Below are positions 1 to 8,811 of a stretch of 64,000 bases of DNA, in pieces. The DNA is from Candidatus Jettenia sp. Its GTDB lineage: Bacteria; Planctomycetota; Brocadiia; Brocadiales; Brocadiaceae. How positions within the stretch are numbered: position 1 is the stretch's first letter; every line of letters begins with the position of its first letter. The stretch is taken from the NCBI GenBank assembly GCA_021650895.1, contig CP091278.1, positions 1,703,659 to 1,767,658 of the forward strand. Direction: 5' to 3'. Below the pieces are notes generated by a model. It made no database searches, was not told the DNA's origin, and saw nothing but the letters and a program-made list of their open reading frames with translations. Both the position numbers and the translations under genes were made by a program.

Positions 1-483
1 TTGTGTCCACTCCAAAAGTTTGCCAATTCCAACCTTAAACCAAAGAAAGCTCTCTAATTCAAACCAACCGTATCCGTTAGGAACCGTGACAAGTAATTTG
101 CCCCTGGGTATAAGTTTATTGTAAATTTTAGTAAGAGTAATACCCAAATCCTTATCTGGCATATGCTCGAATACTTCGGAAGCAATAATAATATCTGGAT
201 TAATGTCCAGCTTCTCTATGTTTGAAACTTTTAGTATCTCGGGACTGGTTCCTTCCTGGCTAAAAACCCTTTGTCCAAATTCAATACTCGATTTATCCGT
301 ATCAATACCAATGATAGAATAATCTAACTTCGCCAGAGGAAGAGTGATCATACACCCGGTTCCGCAGCCCAACTCGATGATTGTATCATTTTTTTTGATG
401 TTTGAAAGAATCCATAACAGACGTTTGGTATGCCCATAAATATTTTCTTTAGGTATAATATTTGTAAGTTTTGCATCTTTCAC
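1..483 (-). CDS. Class I SAM-dependent methyltransferase, C-terminus cut by window edge
   Basis: The reverse strand reads from a GTG at 483 off the left edge, giving 161 codons without a stop. The product shows the SAM-binding motif I IIELGCGTG near residue 36, an acidic strand-2 end (IGIDTD) and the later motif ASEVFEHMPD, as in Methyltransf_11/23-type enzymes. The GTG shares a GTGA overlap with the stop codon of the upstream methyltransferase, so the two are translationally coupled. The context is a surface-polysaccharide cluster, so a sugar or lipid-linked acceptor is plausible, but the substrate cannot be read from the sequence. The C-terminal end lies outside the window. Confidence 0.8.
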   Translation of the reverse strand, partial: MKDAKLTNIIPKENIYGHTKRLLWILSNIKKNDTIIELGCGTGCMITLPLAKLDYSIIGIDTDKSSIEFGQRVFSQEGTSPEILKVSNIEKLDINPDIIIASEVFEHMPDKDLGITLTKIYNKLIPRGKLLVTVPNGYGWFELESFLWFKVGIGKLLEWTQ

Positions 484-1301
484 TTAACTGCCTCAATAAT
501 TACATACCAGCCAAACTTTTTTGCTAATCTTTCGAGTATCTTCCTGGGTATATATTTACCCAGGGAAGCAATATCGTCAGCAATTAAATGATTTATTGAT
601 GATTGAATTTTGTGAAAACCGGCAATAGAGAACATAGCAGCAAATTTTTTCCTTGTATAAAGATGGACTACTATATTCGGGTTGTCATTTGGATACTCAA
701 TTCTGCTCAGTCGTCCCTTTAAGCTTTCACGCCGAAACCCTCCTTTAAAAACCCAGTCTATCAGAAATACAGACCACCAGAAAAAGATTGAATTTTTATG
801 ATAAACCGTTATCCAGCATTTGCCGCCTGGTTTTAATACCCGATGTATTTCAGAAATTATTCGTTGTATATCTGGTGAATGATGAATAACTCCAAACGAA
901 TATACAACGTCGAACAAATTATCATCATAGGGTAAATTTTCAGCATCACTAACAAGAAGTTCTGATTTGAGACCATATATCTCAAACCTTTTCCTGATAA
1001 TTTCAAGATTTCGTGGAGTTAAGTCAACTCCGTGCATAATACCACCTTGTTTTGCTAAGGAAAGGTGGTCGGTTCCCATACCAAAACCAATCTCCAACAC
1101 TTTTTTACCTTTCAGATCGAATCTTTTTATATTCTCAAGTATCCATGGATGAGTACAGTAACGATGCCTTTCGACTTCCTCAAAAAATTCATTAGACATC
1201 AATTCCTTAGCAGAATAGTTAGAACCACATGGAGCAGACATCCAATGTTTCTGTGCCTGTTTTTTGTATTCTTCTGGATCATGAAAAGTTCTCGTATCCA
1301 T
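480..1301 (-). CDS. Class I SAM-dependent methyltransferase (UbiE/Methyltransf_11 type)
   Basis: The 273-residue protein has the glycine-rich SAM-binding motif VLEIGFGMGTDHLSLA, the acidic motif II region HGVDLTP, the SDAENLPYDDNLFDVVYSFG segment and the motif III region HRVLKPGGK. This is a typical Rossmann-fold methyltransferase core with a C-terminal tail of about 90 residues. I chose the ATG at 1301 because GAGAG lies about five bases upstream; an ATG at 1346 in the same frame lacks such a site. It probably methylates a small molecule or glycan during surface polysaccharide synthesis, judged only from its neighbours. The stop overlaps the GTG of the next methyltransferase by four bases. 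Confidence 0.85.
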   Translation of the reverse strand: MDTRTFHDPEEYKKQAQKHWMSAPCGSNYSAKELMSNEFFEEVERHRYCTHPWILENIKRFDLKGKKVLEIGFGMGTDHLSLAKQGGIMHGVDLTPRNLEIIRKRFEIYGLKSELLVSDAENLPYDDNLFDVVYSFGVIHHSPDIQRIISEIHRVLKPGGKCWITVYHKNSIFFWWSVFLIDWVFKGGFRRESLKGRLSRIEYPNDNPNIVVHLYTRKKFAAMFSIAGFHKIQSSINHLIADDIASLGKYIPRKILERLAKKFGWYVIIEAVK

Positions 1302-1368
1302 TATTCTCTCTACAAGATTTTTGCTAATGGCAATAAAATCAAACAACCTCTACTACAACCAGATTTCA

Positions 1369-1560
1369 CTACTACACTGTCAACTTAATTTATCATAATA
1401 GACTCTCTCGTATTTGTCATTGCGAGGGGTATTTTCCCGAAGCAATCTCTTTTAAAATATCCAGGAGATTGCTTCGGACAATACCCTCGCAATGACACAG
1501 CCCCATGCAGTTGAACCGATACAAACCATATTATCATGAATTATATTGACAGTGTACTAC
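1369..1560. repeat. MITE-like element with imperfect 30-bp terminal inverted repeats
   Basis: Bases 1369-1398 and 1531-1560 are inverted copies of each other, matching at 24 of 30 positions. The shared core reads TACACTGTCAA in one orientation. The arms enclose a second long hairpin at 1416-1496. The total length of about 190 bp, the lack of coding potential and the terminal inverted repeats fit a miniature inverted-repeat element. No clear target-site duplication is visible. Confidence 0.5.
1416..1496. repeat. Long palindromic repeat of the GTCATTGCGAGG type
   Basis: The sequence starts GTCATTGCGAGGG and ends CCCTCGCAATGAC. Internal arms GAAGCAATCTC and GAGATTGCTTC surround a short AT-rich loop. 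This forms one long imperfect hairpin. Very similar GTCATTGCGAGG/GAAGCAATCTC palindromes are dispersed through the genomes of many unrelated bacteria, where they behave as non-coding intergenic repeats. Confidence 0.7.
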
Positions 1561-1644
1561 CATGCCTTTTTGTTGATGGACGTTAATACCTGGCGCAACC
1601 ATTTGAGACTGCCAAATGCGTTTTCTTTGATTTTATCCACAATA

Positions 1645-2478
1645 TTATGATTTCGTATATTGTTGACAAACGATTGCTAAAACTTCTCTTGTATCAGGTA
1701 TAGCAAATTGTATTAAAGTTTCCAGAGGCTGAGCAATAAATCGCCGGAAAAAATTGTTTTGCGCAGAGTAATTGAAATATAATTCTTGAACAATAGCAAG
1801 TTTTGATAGTTTTGCCAAATCTCTTAATTCTCCAATGGTAAATTCGTGATGATGACCAATAAAAGGAACTTTTGATTTATAAATTTCCTGGAGTTGCACA
1901 AGAGGTGTTCGTCCAAAAAGTAAGCTTATTCTTTTTGGCCAATAAGCGATATTGGGAACCTCAATATACAATATCCCTTTAGAATTTAGCATAGAAGTAA
2001 TATTGTCCATAAAAGTCTTTAAAGAGTGAGGGTAGTGTTCCAAAACTGCCATAATTGTAATCACATCGAAACAACCAGGAACAATTGCTCCTACCTGAAA
2101 AGGATCATAGCTTACGACTGTTACTCCCCAATCGGCAGCATGTTTAAATAAATTGTTAAATGAATTACTATAGTATTGCAAAGATTCAGTCATTGTTACT
2201 GCAAATCCTAATTTTCTCAGCGTTATTGGGAAGACGCTCCAAAATCCTCCAATATCACAGATTGTCTGTTCACATCCGTTTTCAGCAAATGTTGAATAAG
2301 CTTTGTAAAAGCGGATTGCCGAAGCCTGTAAGTAACCTTGAAAATCGAAAACATTTGGACTCCAACTATAGCAGTGGGTTGCAATTTCCATCTGCATTTG
2401 CGGTGTCCAATACTTAAAAACAGTGCGAACAGACTCCTGATATATTTCATTAAACTCTTGGAAGGTCACTAATCTCAT
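1645..2478 (-). CDS. SAM-dependent methyltransferase-like protein (Methyltransf_23 type)
   Basis: The 277-residue product carries a degenerate SAM motif (ICDIGGFWSVFPITL) and the segment DVITIMAVLEHYPHSLKTF. The latter is typical of the Methyltransf_23 proteins found in glycan clusters. A glycine-poor motif I (GGFW instead of GxGxG) makes it divergent, but the fold prediction stays the same. The ATG at 2478 overlaps the TGA of the upstream flippase gene by four bases (ATGA), so it belongs to the asnB-flippase operon. It probably modifies a surface glycan or its lipid carrier; the acceptor is unknown. Confidence 0.75.
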   Translation of the reverse strand: MRLVTFQEFNEIYQESVRTVFKYWTPQMQMEIATHCYSWSPNVFDFQGYLQASAIRFYKAYSTFAENGCEQTICDIGGFWSVFPITLRKLGFAVTMTESLQYYSNSFNNLFKHAADWGVTVVSYDPFQVGAIVPGCFDVITIMAVLEHYPHSLKTFMDNITSMLNSKGILYIEVPNIAYWPKRISLLFGRTPLVQLQEIYKSKVPFIGHHHEFTIGELRDLAKLSKLAIVQELYFNYSAQNNFFRRFIAQPLETLIQFAIPDTREVLAIVCQQYTKS

Positions 2479-3788
2479 GATAATACATTTCTTCTGGCAT
2501 AAAAAATATATACAATACTTGCAATAAGCATAAATCCATATGATACTGTAGATGCGATTGATGCCCCAACAACGCCAAATATGGGTATTATCTTTAAGTT
2601 GAGTAGAATATTAAATATTGCTGCTATAGCAGGAGAGTATACCGTAATAAGAGGCATCCCCATAGACGCAAAGTAGTTCATGTAAATTGAATTGATAGAT
2701 AACATAACAATACCTGGCAGCAAACAAATAAAAGGTATCACTACAGGCAAAAAAGCCATACCAAATAACAGTCGCACAAGTGGCGCTGCTAACAATGCAG
2801 CTAATCCCGCTATAACAACCATCATGACACCCACAAGCAGTGCTACTTTTTTTGCGAGAACCCATTTGTCTAGTTCAGTTGATAGAGATGACAACTTTGG
2901 AAATAAAATAGTTCCGATTGCAACAGGCAACATAAATAACATATTAGTCATGGTTACGGCAATAGAATAGTATCCAGCCGGCTGTGCCCCTAAAATATGT
3001 TTTACCATCAACAAATCTACACGCAACACTAAGAAGGCAAAAAAAGCACCCAAATAGGCTTTCAGCCCATAAAAAATGTTTTCTTTGAAGACCGTAAATG
3101 ATGGGAAAGGGAAAGATACGATATAGGGTTTTAAACACCATAACATCCAGGGTAAAGTAAAAAAAAAGGTAATAAATCCAGCAAGAAATATTTTCTCTAC
3201 CGTTACATTACCAGACATAACTATTAATCCAATCAAGGTAATTCCTAAAATTTTTGTTACTATCTCACTTATATTAAAAGCACGCACTTTATGAATACCA
3301 AGAAGGAGATTTTGCATTAACATGTAAGCAAGACCAAAAGGAATCCAAGCCAATGCCATTATAAGTAACAAACCATGCACAGGTTGAGTTGTTGGCCATA
3401 GAGAAAATATCAGCCACGTCAGACCTATCACAAAACTGCCGAATACAAAGCTAACTGCTATTGTATTGCCTAATAGTGAAGGAAGGAGTTCACGGTTTTT
3501 GGCAACATAATACGTATTCGAAGCATGCAAACCCAAATTGCCAAACTGCACACCCATAGCACTTATGGCCGACGCTACAGCGTAAAGCCCCCTTCCTTCA
3601 GGCCCGAGAGCCCTAGCCACAAGTACAGTAGTAAGTAAACTAATACATACTTGTACCACCTGAGTTGCAAAGGTTTCCATCACTTTTCGGATAAAATCGG
3701 AAGCAATAGACCTCCTGTAAAGATCAAACAATGTTTGACGGAAGGAGCCGTTCTGCACAGTTAATAAGGCATATATCTTAGTCCTCAT
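2475..3788 (-). CDS. Wzx-like oligosaccharide flippase (MOP/polysaccharide biosynthesis superfamily)
   Basis: The 437-residue integral membrane protein has about twelve to fourteen hydrophobic segments and the N-terminal signature VARALGPEGRGLYAVA, seen in polysaccharide biosynthesis/MATE-like lipid-linked oligosaccharide translocases. It would flip undecaprenyl-linked repeat units across the inner membrane. I chose the ATG at 3788: it overlaps the asnB stop as ATGA and has GGAAGGA upstream. A GTG at 3809 is a possible alternative. The order asnB, flippase, methyltransferase with successive 4-bp overlaps indicates one transcript for surface polysaccharide assembly. Confidence 0.88.
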   Translation of the reverse strand: MRTKIYALLTVQNGSFRQTLFDLYRRSIASDFIRKVMETFATQVVQVCISLLTTVLVARALGPEGRGLYAVASAISAMGVQFGNLGLHASNTYYVAKNRELLPSLLGNTIAVSFVFGSFVIGLTWLIFSLWPTTQPVHGLLLIMALAWIPFGLAYMLMQNLLLGIHKVRAFNISEIVTKILGITLIGLIVMSGNVTVEKIFLAGFITFFFTLPWMLWCLKPYIVSFPFPSFTVFKENIFYGLKAYLGAFFAFLVLRVDLLMVKHILGAQPAGYYSIAVTMTNMLFMLPVAIGTILFPKLSSLSTELDKWVLAKKVALLVGVMMVVIAGLAALLAAPLVRLLFGMAFLPVVIPFICLLPGIVMLSINSIYMNYFASMGMPLITVYSPAIAAIFNILLNLKIIPIFGVVGASIASTVSYGFMLIASIVYIFYARRNVLS

Positions 3789-5683
3789 ACAATGTATTCC
3801 TTCCACCACAATGCAAGATTAAACAAATACCACACCTGAGGGCCATTACCCTGATCAATCATGCGCATTACCTCGACACGGTCAAGAAAGTCGGTCTGAT
3901 CGCAAAAATCGCTTAGTTCTCTGCGAATTTGTTCTCCCAACTTATCAAAAAACCATTCATACACCGGCACACCGAATCCCTGCTTTTTACGGTCAATGAG
4001 TTCATCAGGAATGAGGCCGCGCACAGCTTTCTTGAGTATATATTTTAAGGTACCGTTTTTTGTCTTTATTGCCTCAGGGATGCCCATAGCTAGTTCTACA
4101 AACTTATGGTCCAGGAAAGGGACCCGCCCCTCAAGACTTACCCCCATAGTCATCTTATCCACCCGCATCAATAGCAGCTCAGGAAGGCGCAGATTTAGAT
4201 CAAGATATGTCATCCAGTTGAGATGCGATTTCTCCCATGCTTTTTCTTCAAAACGGCGTCTGATTGGTTTCAAGGCTTCCCATGAGGAAAAGTTTATAAA
4301 TTTTTTGCGTAGCCGGGGAGAAAGCAGTCGCCTTTTCTGTGTTTCGGTAAATGCCTCCGCTCCACCCCAGAAGATAGGCTCCCCTTTTGCACCCCGACGC
4401 AACCATTCATAATAGGAAGTCATATCCTTACCTAGCAAGCGCAAGTATGAAAGTCCTATTTTCTTAAACAATCGTGGCACTGGCAGGTCATCAAGACGCT
4501 GCAGCTTGAGTGCCGTCATCCAACCGTAGTAACCACAAAAAAGTTCATCAGCCCCTTCTCCAACCTGACAAACGATGATGCCATTGTCACGTGCTAGTTT
4601 TGATACGTAATAAACCGGCACACAAACCGGATCAGCAATTGGCTCATCCTGCAGATAAACCATCTCTGGCAGAAAGTTCATAAGGTCATCAACATTCAGT
4701 AAGCGCTCATGGTACTCTGCTTTTACCTCATCGGCCATCCGGCGGGCATAATTGAGTTCATTTTGATACGTCTGATATTCCCCCTCATAGCCGATGGTAA
4801 AGGTCTTTACCGTCCTTTCCTCTCCTTCAGAAAACAGAGCGGCATTGGTACTGGAGTCTATACCACCGGAGAGAAAGATACCTACCGGCACATCACTGAC
4901 TTTGCGCAACTTTACTGCAGTACGAAGCTCGGAGAGGCTCATACCAGCTATCTCATCTTCAGAGATGTTCGTTAGGGGTTTCGTATAATCCCATACATCC
5001 CAATAGCGTTGTTCCTGGATCCGGCCGTCTTCACTTACCTTTAACCATGTACCGCCAGACAATTTCTTAATTCCATCAAACAAGGTCTGGGGAGAAGGAG
5101 TAGTTAAAAAAGAGAGGTAATGATAGAAGGATTCCTCATGTACTGCACGCTTCTGATCAGGGTCTTCTAATAATGACTTGATCTCGGAGGCAAAGGTAAT
5201 ACGGTTATTGTGAACACTGTAATATAACGGTTTAATACCGATGCGGTCGCGAATTAGCCATAATTCCCGATTCTTTGCATCCCATAGGGCAATGGCAAAC
5301 ATACCACGAAATTTATGTAAACAGTTGATACCCCATTGCTCAAAGGCATGAAGTATCACCTCGGTATCAGAATGATCTGTCTTCCAATAATGGCCACCGA
5401 TTGCTTTTAATTCAGAACGTATCTCTGCATGATTATATATCTCACCATTAAAAGATACCCACAGGGTACCGTTTTCATTGCACATAGGTTGAGCAGCAGC
5501 CTGGGATAAATCAATGATAGAAAGACGCCGATGCCCCAGTCCTACCTTGCGGTCTTCAGAAATCCATATACCCGCACCGTCAGGTCCCCTGTGTACCATA
5601 GTATCCCGCATACGGATGACATACGGCTCTGTAATAATAAAGTCGCTATTTCGAAATACGAAAGATCCTACTATTCCACACAT
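3785..5683 (-). CDS. asnB: Asparagine synthase (glutamine-hydrolysing)-like amidotransferase
   Basis: The 632-residue protein begins MCGIVGSF, leaving Cys2 as the N-terminal nucleophile of a class II glutamine amidotransferase domain (about 1-210, with HRGPDG, HRRLSI and FNGEIYN). A C-terminal synthetase domain has the PP-loop SGGIDSS at about 272-278 and the DGGDELF-like segment VGEGADELFCGY. Length and domain order match AsnB. In exopolysaccharide clusters such enzymes often amidate sugar acids rather than make asparagine, so the substrate here is open. No strong Shine-Dalgarno sequence precedes the ATG. It overlaps the flippase gene by four bases. Confidence 0.9.
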   Translation of the reverse strand: MCGIVGSFVFRNSDFIITEPYVIRMRDTMVHRGPDGAGIWISEDRKVGLGHRRLSIIDLSQAAAQPMCNENGTLWVSFNGEIYNHAEIRSELKAIGGHYWKTDHSDTEVILHAFEQWGINCLHKFRGMFAIALWDAKNRELWLIRDRIGIKPLYYSVHNNRITFASEIKSLLEDPDQKRAVHEESFYHYLSFLTTPSPQTLFDGIKKLSGGTWLKVSEDGRIQEQRYWDVWDYTKPLTNISEDEIAGMSLSELRTAVKLRKVSDVPVGIFLSGGIDSSTNAALFSEGEERTVKTFTIGYEGEYQTYQNELNYARRMADEVKAEYHERLLNVDDLMNFLPEMVYLQDEPIADPVCVPVYYVSKLARDNGIIVCQVGEGADELFCGYYGWMTALKLQRLDDLPVPRLFKKIGLSYLRLLGKDMTSYYEWLRRGAKGEPIFWGGAEAFTETQKRRLLSPRLRKKFINFSSWEALKPIRRRFEEKAWEKSHLNWMTYLDLNLRLPELLLMRVDKMTMGVSLEGRVPFLDHKFVELAMGIPEAIKTKNGTLKYILKKAVRGLIPDELIDRKKQGFGVPVYEWFFDKLGEQIRRELSDFCDQTDFLDRVEVMRMIDQGNGPQVWYLFNLALWWKEYIV

Positions 5684-5721
5684 TTATAGAGAAACAGATA
5701 TAGTATAATTAACATGAAACA

Positions 5722-5750
5722 GTAGGGGCAGGTTTCAAACCTGCCCCTAC
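5722..5750. repeat. Perfect hairpin repeat GTAGGGGCAGG...CCTGCCCCTAC
   Basis: Arms GTAGGGGCAGGTTT and AAACCTGCCCCTAC form a nearly loop-free palindrome between asnB and the dehydrogenase gene. It belongs to the GTAGGGC/GCCCTAC hairpin family seen at several other places in this window. It may also act as a transcription terminator or mRNA stabiliser between the two genes. Confidence 0.75.
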
Positions 5751-5772
5751 ACATGAAAAAAACGGTATCGAC

Positions 5773-5795
5773 GTAGGGCAAGGCTTTAGCCTTGC
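5773..5795. repeat. GTAGGGCAAGGCTTTAGCC-type hairpin overlapping a gene end
   Basis: GCAAGG-CTTTAG-CCTTGC hairpin with the family's GTAGGGC head. It is a single half of the bipartite repeat found complete at 53111 and 59036. Bases 5786-5788 of the hairpin are the TAA stop codon of the dehydrogenase gene read on the minus strand. Confidence 0.75.
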
Positions 5796-7945
5796 AGAAG
5801 GCAACTTCCAATCTCATCTTCTACCAAAAAGGCTATGTTTGTTGCCTGCACCTGCTGCCAGAGAGGAATAGGCCATTCTCCTCCTTTTTGAATAGCAAGG
5901 GCAAAGGCCTCAAGCTCATCTTTCTGTCCCTTATCGATTCTTTTGGTTTCAGTTCCTTTCACTTTAGAGCCAGTTATTGTAAGTTCCTTGTAATCATTGA
6001 GAGATAAAACTTTTCCATCAACAAAAATATCAAGCTGTTCTTTCGGATATTCTTTGCTTCCAAGAGCTGTATAGGTAAGTGTAGCAACAGAACCTTCTTC
6101 AAAGGTTATTGTTGCAATAAAATTATCCTTACAACGGTAATAATTATGGGCAGGCTTGATGGCTTTTGCACTCACTGATGTAACTTTGCTTTCTGTTAAA
6201 TAGGTAAAAAGATCATAAATATGGCAAGCCTCACCTAAATTACGGCCACCACCCTCTTCCGTATGAACCCAGTGATTAAAAGGAATATACCCTGCATTCA
6301 TCCGGTAATTCAATATCATCGGATTGCTCCGGTTTTTGATTACTTCATAGATGCGGCGGATATGGCAGGAAAAACGGCGATTAAAACCCGTCATTAAAAC
6401 CGGTAGAGAATGCCCGGTAGATGACAAATAGAAATTTTCAATTTCTTTTAGCTCTTCCCTGGTGAGCGCCAATGGCTTCTCCAACAGCACATGCTTACCT
6501 GACTGGATTGCCTTCAAAGCCATTGTGGCATGGAGGTTATGCCGGGTAGCAATTAAAACAGCATCAATCTCCGGATCATCAAGAATCTGTTGATAATCCG
6601 TGGTAGCATAGTTGACATTAAACTGTTTTGCAGTAGCGACTGCGTTATGGCCTGTCCGGCTCATAATTGCCTGTATATGGTAAGAACCTGATAGCGCCTG
6701 GAGATTGGGAAGATGCATACCTCTGGCAAAATCACCGGCCCCTGCAATTGCTATCCGGATCTGATGAGATCCCGCAGGAGTTGCTGTTGGATTTGAAACA
6801 GTACGGATGGAAATAGTATCTTCTTTTGATTTTGGATAGGAAAGCAGTATCATAAGGGGCTTTGCCCCTTCAGCTTTTAGAGATCCATAAGCTTCTCCAG
6901 CCTGTTCTATAGAATAAGTAGCAGCAATGAGAGGATCTACCTTGACTTTTCTATCAGAAATCAACCTGAGATACTCCGACATATTGCGATTCTCAGTCCA
7001 GCGTACATAAGGCACAGGATAGTCTAAACCCTTTTCCTCATAGAGAAAATCATAGCGACCCGGCCCATAGGAAGTTGAGATGAAAAAATCTAGTTCTTTT
7101 TGATAAAAATCAGCCCGATTAAGGTTTAGTCCTACATCACCAACTAATACAACGCGTCCCTTTTTACGGCACATCTGAAAAGCCGTTGAAATTACTTTAT
7201 CGGAAGGTGTGGAGGCCGCTATAATCACACCATCAGAGCCGATACCATCAGTGAAACGCGCAACCGCTTCAATATCATTGCCTTCGTCAGGATGAATCCC
7301 CATATCCATACCAAGCTTATTAGCCAGATTAATACGTTCCCTATCGAGATCAGTTCCTATAACCCTGCAACCATTGGCCTTGAGCAACTGAACAATAAGT
7401 TGCCCCAAAATACCTAAACCAATAACAACGAATGTTTCACCTAATGTCGGACTGGCACGGCGTACTCCTTGAAGGGCTATAGCTCCCAAGGTAACAGTAC
7501 TCGCTAAAGCAAGATCTACATTTTCCGGTACAGGAACTGTCAAATTTCCCGGAACACGGATGAACTCCGCATGATGGGCACACTGAGCCCCTGCACATGC
7601 AACCCGGTCACCCGGCCGCAAATCATCAATTCCATTGCCTACTTCCACTACAATACCGGAAGCAGAATACCCTGTCGGCTGGCCTGCAGAGAGTTTACTA
7701 TCAACCAGGTTACGGGTATGGGCAAGCCCCTGTGTTACAACCATCTGCAATACTTTTTTTACATTTTCAGGTTGTTTGAGCGCCTTCTTCCAGAGTGGCA
7801 GACCACTTGCTTTGATGCCACTCATTTCAGTGCCGATAGAGATACAGGAATAATTCACCTGTACAAGTACAGTTCCAGACCCAACTTGTGGTACCGGAAT
7901 CTCTTCCACTACAACCTGTCCCTGCCTGATTAATACTTGTTTCAT
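5786..7945 (-). CDS. Two-domain oxidoreductase: zinc-type alcohol dehydrogenase fused to Gfo/Idh/MocA dehydrogenase
   Basis: The 719-residue protein has an N-terminal medium-chain dehydrogenase part (about 1-370): a GroES-like fold with GIVVEVGNGIDDLRPGDRVA and a Rossmann motif VVIGLGILGQLIVQ. From about residue 390 a second dinucleotide-binding domain starts (IAIAGAGDFARGMHLPNL), followed by the Gfo/Idh/MocA signature LLEKPLALT and HIYDLFTYL. Such bi-domain oxidoreductases are common in surface polysaccharide clusters and probably act on a nucleotide-activated sugar; the substrate is not known. The last residues and the stop codon are encoded by a dispersed hairpin repeat, so its C-terminus may have been reshaped by a repeat insertion. 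Confidence 0.85.
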   Translation of the reverse strand: MKQVLIRQGQVVVEEIPVPQVGSGTVLVQVNYSCISIGTEMSGIKASGLPLWKKALKQPENVKKVLQMVVTQGLAHTRNLVDSKLSAGQPTGYSASGIVVEVGNGIDDLRPGDRVACAGAQCAHHAEFIRVPGNLTVPVPENVDLALASTVTLGAIALQGVRRASPTLGETFVVIGLGILGQLIVQLLKANGCRVIGTDLDRERINLANKLGMDMGIHPDEGNDIEAVARFTDGIGSDGVIIAASTPSDKVISTAFQMCRKKGRVVLVGDVGLNLNRADFYQKELDFFISTSYGPGRYDFLYEEKGLDYPVPYVRWTENRNMSEYLRLISDRKVKVDPLIAATYSIEQAGEAYGSLKAEGAKPLMILLSYPKSKEDTISIRTVSNPTATPAGSHQIRIAIAGAGDFARGMHLPNLQALSGSYHIQAIMSRTGHNAVATAKQFNVNYATTDYQQILDDPEIDAVLIATRHNLHATMALKAIQSGKHVLLEKPLALTREELKEIENFYLSSTGHSLPVLMTGFNRRFSCHIRRIYEVIKNRSNPMILNYRMNAGYIPFNHWVHTEEGGGRNLGEACHIYDLFTYLTESKVTSVSAKAIKPAHNYYRCKDNFIATITFEEGSVATLTYTALGSKEYPKEQLDIFVDGKVLSLNDYKELTITGSKVKGTETKRIDKGQKDELEAFALAIQKGGEWPIPLWQQVQATNIAFLVEDEIGSCLLQG

Positions 7946-8255
7946 TTCCAGATTTTCCGTGTATCAATCATGATCTTTCTCTTTATTGCCTTTTATTATT
8001 ATATTAATAGGACGTTTTACGTTTGTTTGAACGGATTAAAGTATTTCCAAAATCAACATGTATTTATATTCGAATTCTTACTGGGTATGTTCAAATTATG
8101 TAGGTGCAAATACTAACAGACATCTAACCCTTTGTCAATAAGGGAAAAAGCATAGTTGTTGTAATATCATAAAAGTAGGCGCCTGTAATTGCACATGAGT
8201 TGCGCATAAACATAAAACGGTTTTTGGATTTGTATAATCTACGGTGGTTCTTCCT

Positions 8256-8322
8256 GTCATTCCCGAACGTCTTTATCGGGAATCCAGCATAGGGAAGAAA
8301 ACAGCAAAGGAAACTGGATTCC
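8256..8322. repeat. Palindromic repeat ATTCCCGA...TCGGGAAT with outer CCAG/CTGG arms
   Basis: The core 8259-8283 pairs ATTCCCGA with TCGGGAAT around ACGTCTTTA. Just to its right, AATCCAG (8281-8287) pairs with CTGGATT (8314-8320). The GTCATTCCCGAA...CTTTATCGGGAATCCAG pattern is a dispersed intergenic repeat type seen in many bacterial genomes. Confidence 0.6.
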
Positions 8323-8333
8323 CACTCTCCACT

Positions 8334-8400
8334 CCCCATTTTCATGAGGACAAGTTATGTGAGGACAAGCCCCTATTTTCACGAGGACAGGCTGTGTGGG
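8334..8400. repeat. Two imperfect direct repeats, 36-bp period
   Basis: CCCCATTTTCATGAGGACAA (from 8334) and CCCCTATTTTCACGAGGACA (from 8370) are tandem imperfect copies that continue into TATGTGAGG and TGTGTGGGA. GAGGACA occurs three times in the stretch. No function is evident. Confidence 0.5.
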
Positions 8401-8458
8401 AATGGCAAAAAACACATGGGGATGGCAGGGAAAGCAAATGGGGATGATACCCATGGGC

Positions 8459-8483
8459 GGGTTCAGGTTTATAATCTGAACCC
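8459..8483. repeat. Hairpin GGGTTCAGGTTT/AATCTGAACCC
   Basis: GGGTTCAG and CTGAACCC form the stem of a 25-base inverted repeat. It resembles the hairpin at 8554 and the CAGGTTT-type hairpin at 5722. Confidence 0.6.
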
Positions 8484-8553
8484 TCAATTTGAAATATTTC
8501 TCTCTGTGTTTAACCATGAAAACGCGATGAGCTATCGACCATGCAAAATATAG

Positions 8554-8578
8554 GGGTTCAATTTACAAAATTGAACCC
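8554..8578. repeat. Hairpin GGGTTCAAT/ATTGAACCC
   Basis: GGGTTCAAT (8554-8562) pairs perfectly with ATTGAACCC (8570-8578). It is a second copy of the GGGTTCA hairpin type at 8459, with the inner bases changed on both sides so that pairing is kept. Confidence 0.6.
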
Positions 8579-8694
8579 GCAAGGAAAACATGGGGATGAT
8601 ACTATGTATGGATAAACTATCCCTGTTCAAGACATACGGGGATAAGGTTTGCCCGTGCCACCACCCTATCTTTATAGGAAATTCAAACAACTAC

Positions 8695-8722
8695 GTAGGG
8701 GCAAGGCGTGCCTTGCCACTAC
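8695..8722. repeat. Single GTAGGGGCAAGGC hairpin
   Basis: GGCAAGGC and GCCTTGCC pair around GT, flanked by GTAG and CTAC. It is a half-element of the GTAGGGC/GCCCTAC hairpin family. Confidence 0.65.
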
Positions 8723-8811
8723 AGGCCGCTAAAGTCAATGAAGGCCTATTTTAGATTGTATAGAAATTTTCATTTTTTAAATACTATAAATAGAACATTA
8801 CCATACAATTA

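Larger units (their letters stand above)
1302..1644. other. Gene-free gap holding a nested inverted repeat
   Basis: This 343-base gap between two methyltransferase genes has no convincing reading frame. Its main content is a pair of nested inverted repeats (1369-1560 outer, 1416-1496 inner), listed separately. The reading frames that cross the gap on the plus strand run antisense into the methyltransferase gene and have no ribosome-binding site. Confidence 0.6.

Noticed and set aside
8124-8553. Several overlapping short frames on both strands
   Set aside because: They coincide with palindromic and direct repeats, which keep several frames open by chance; no start signals.
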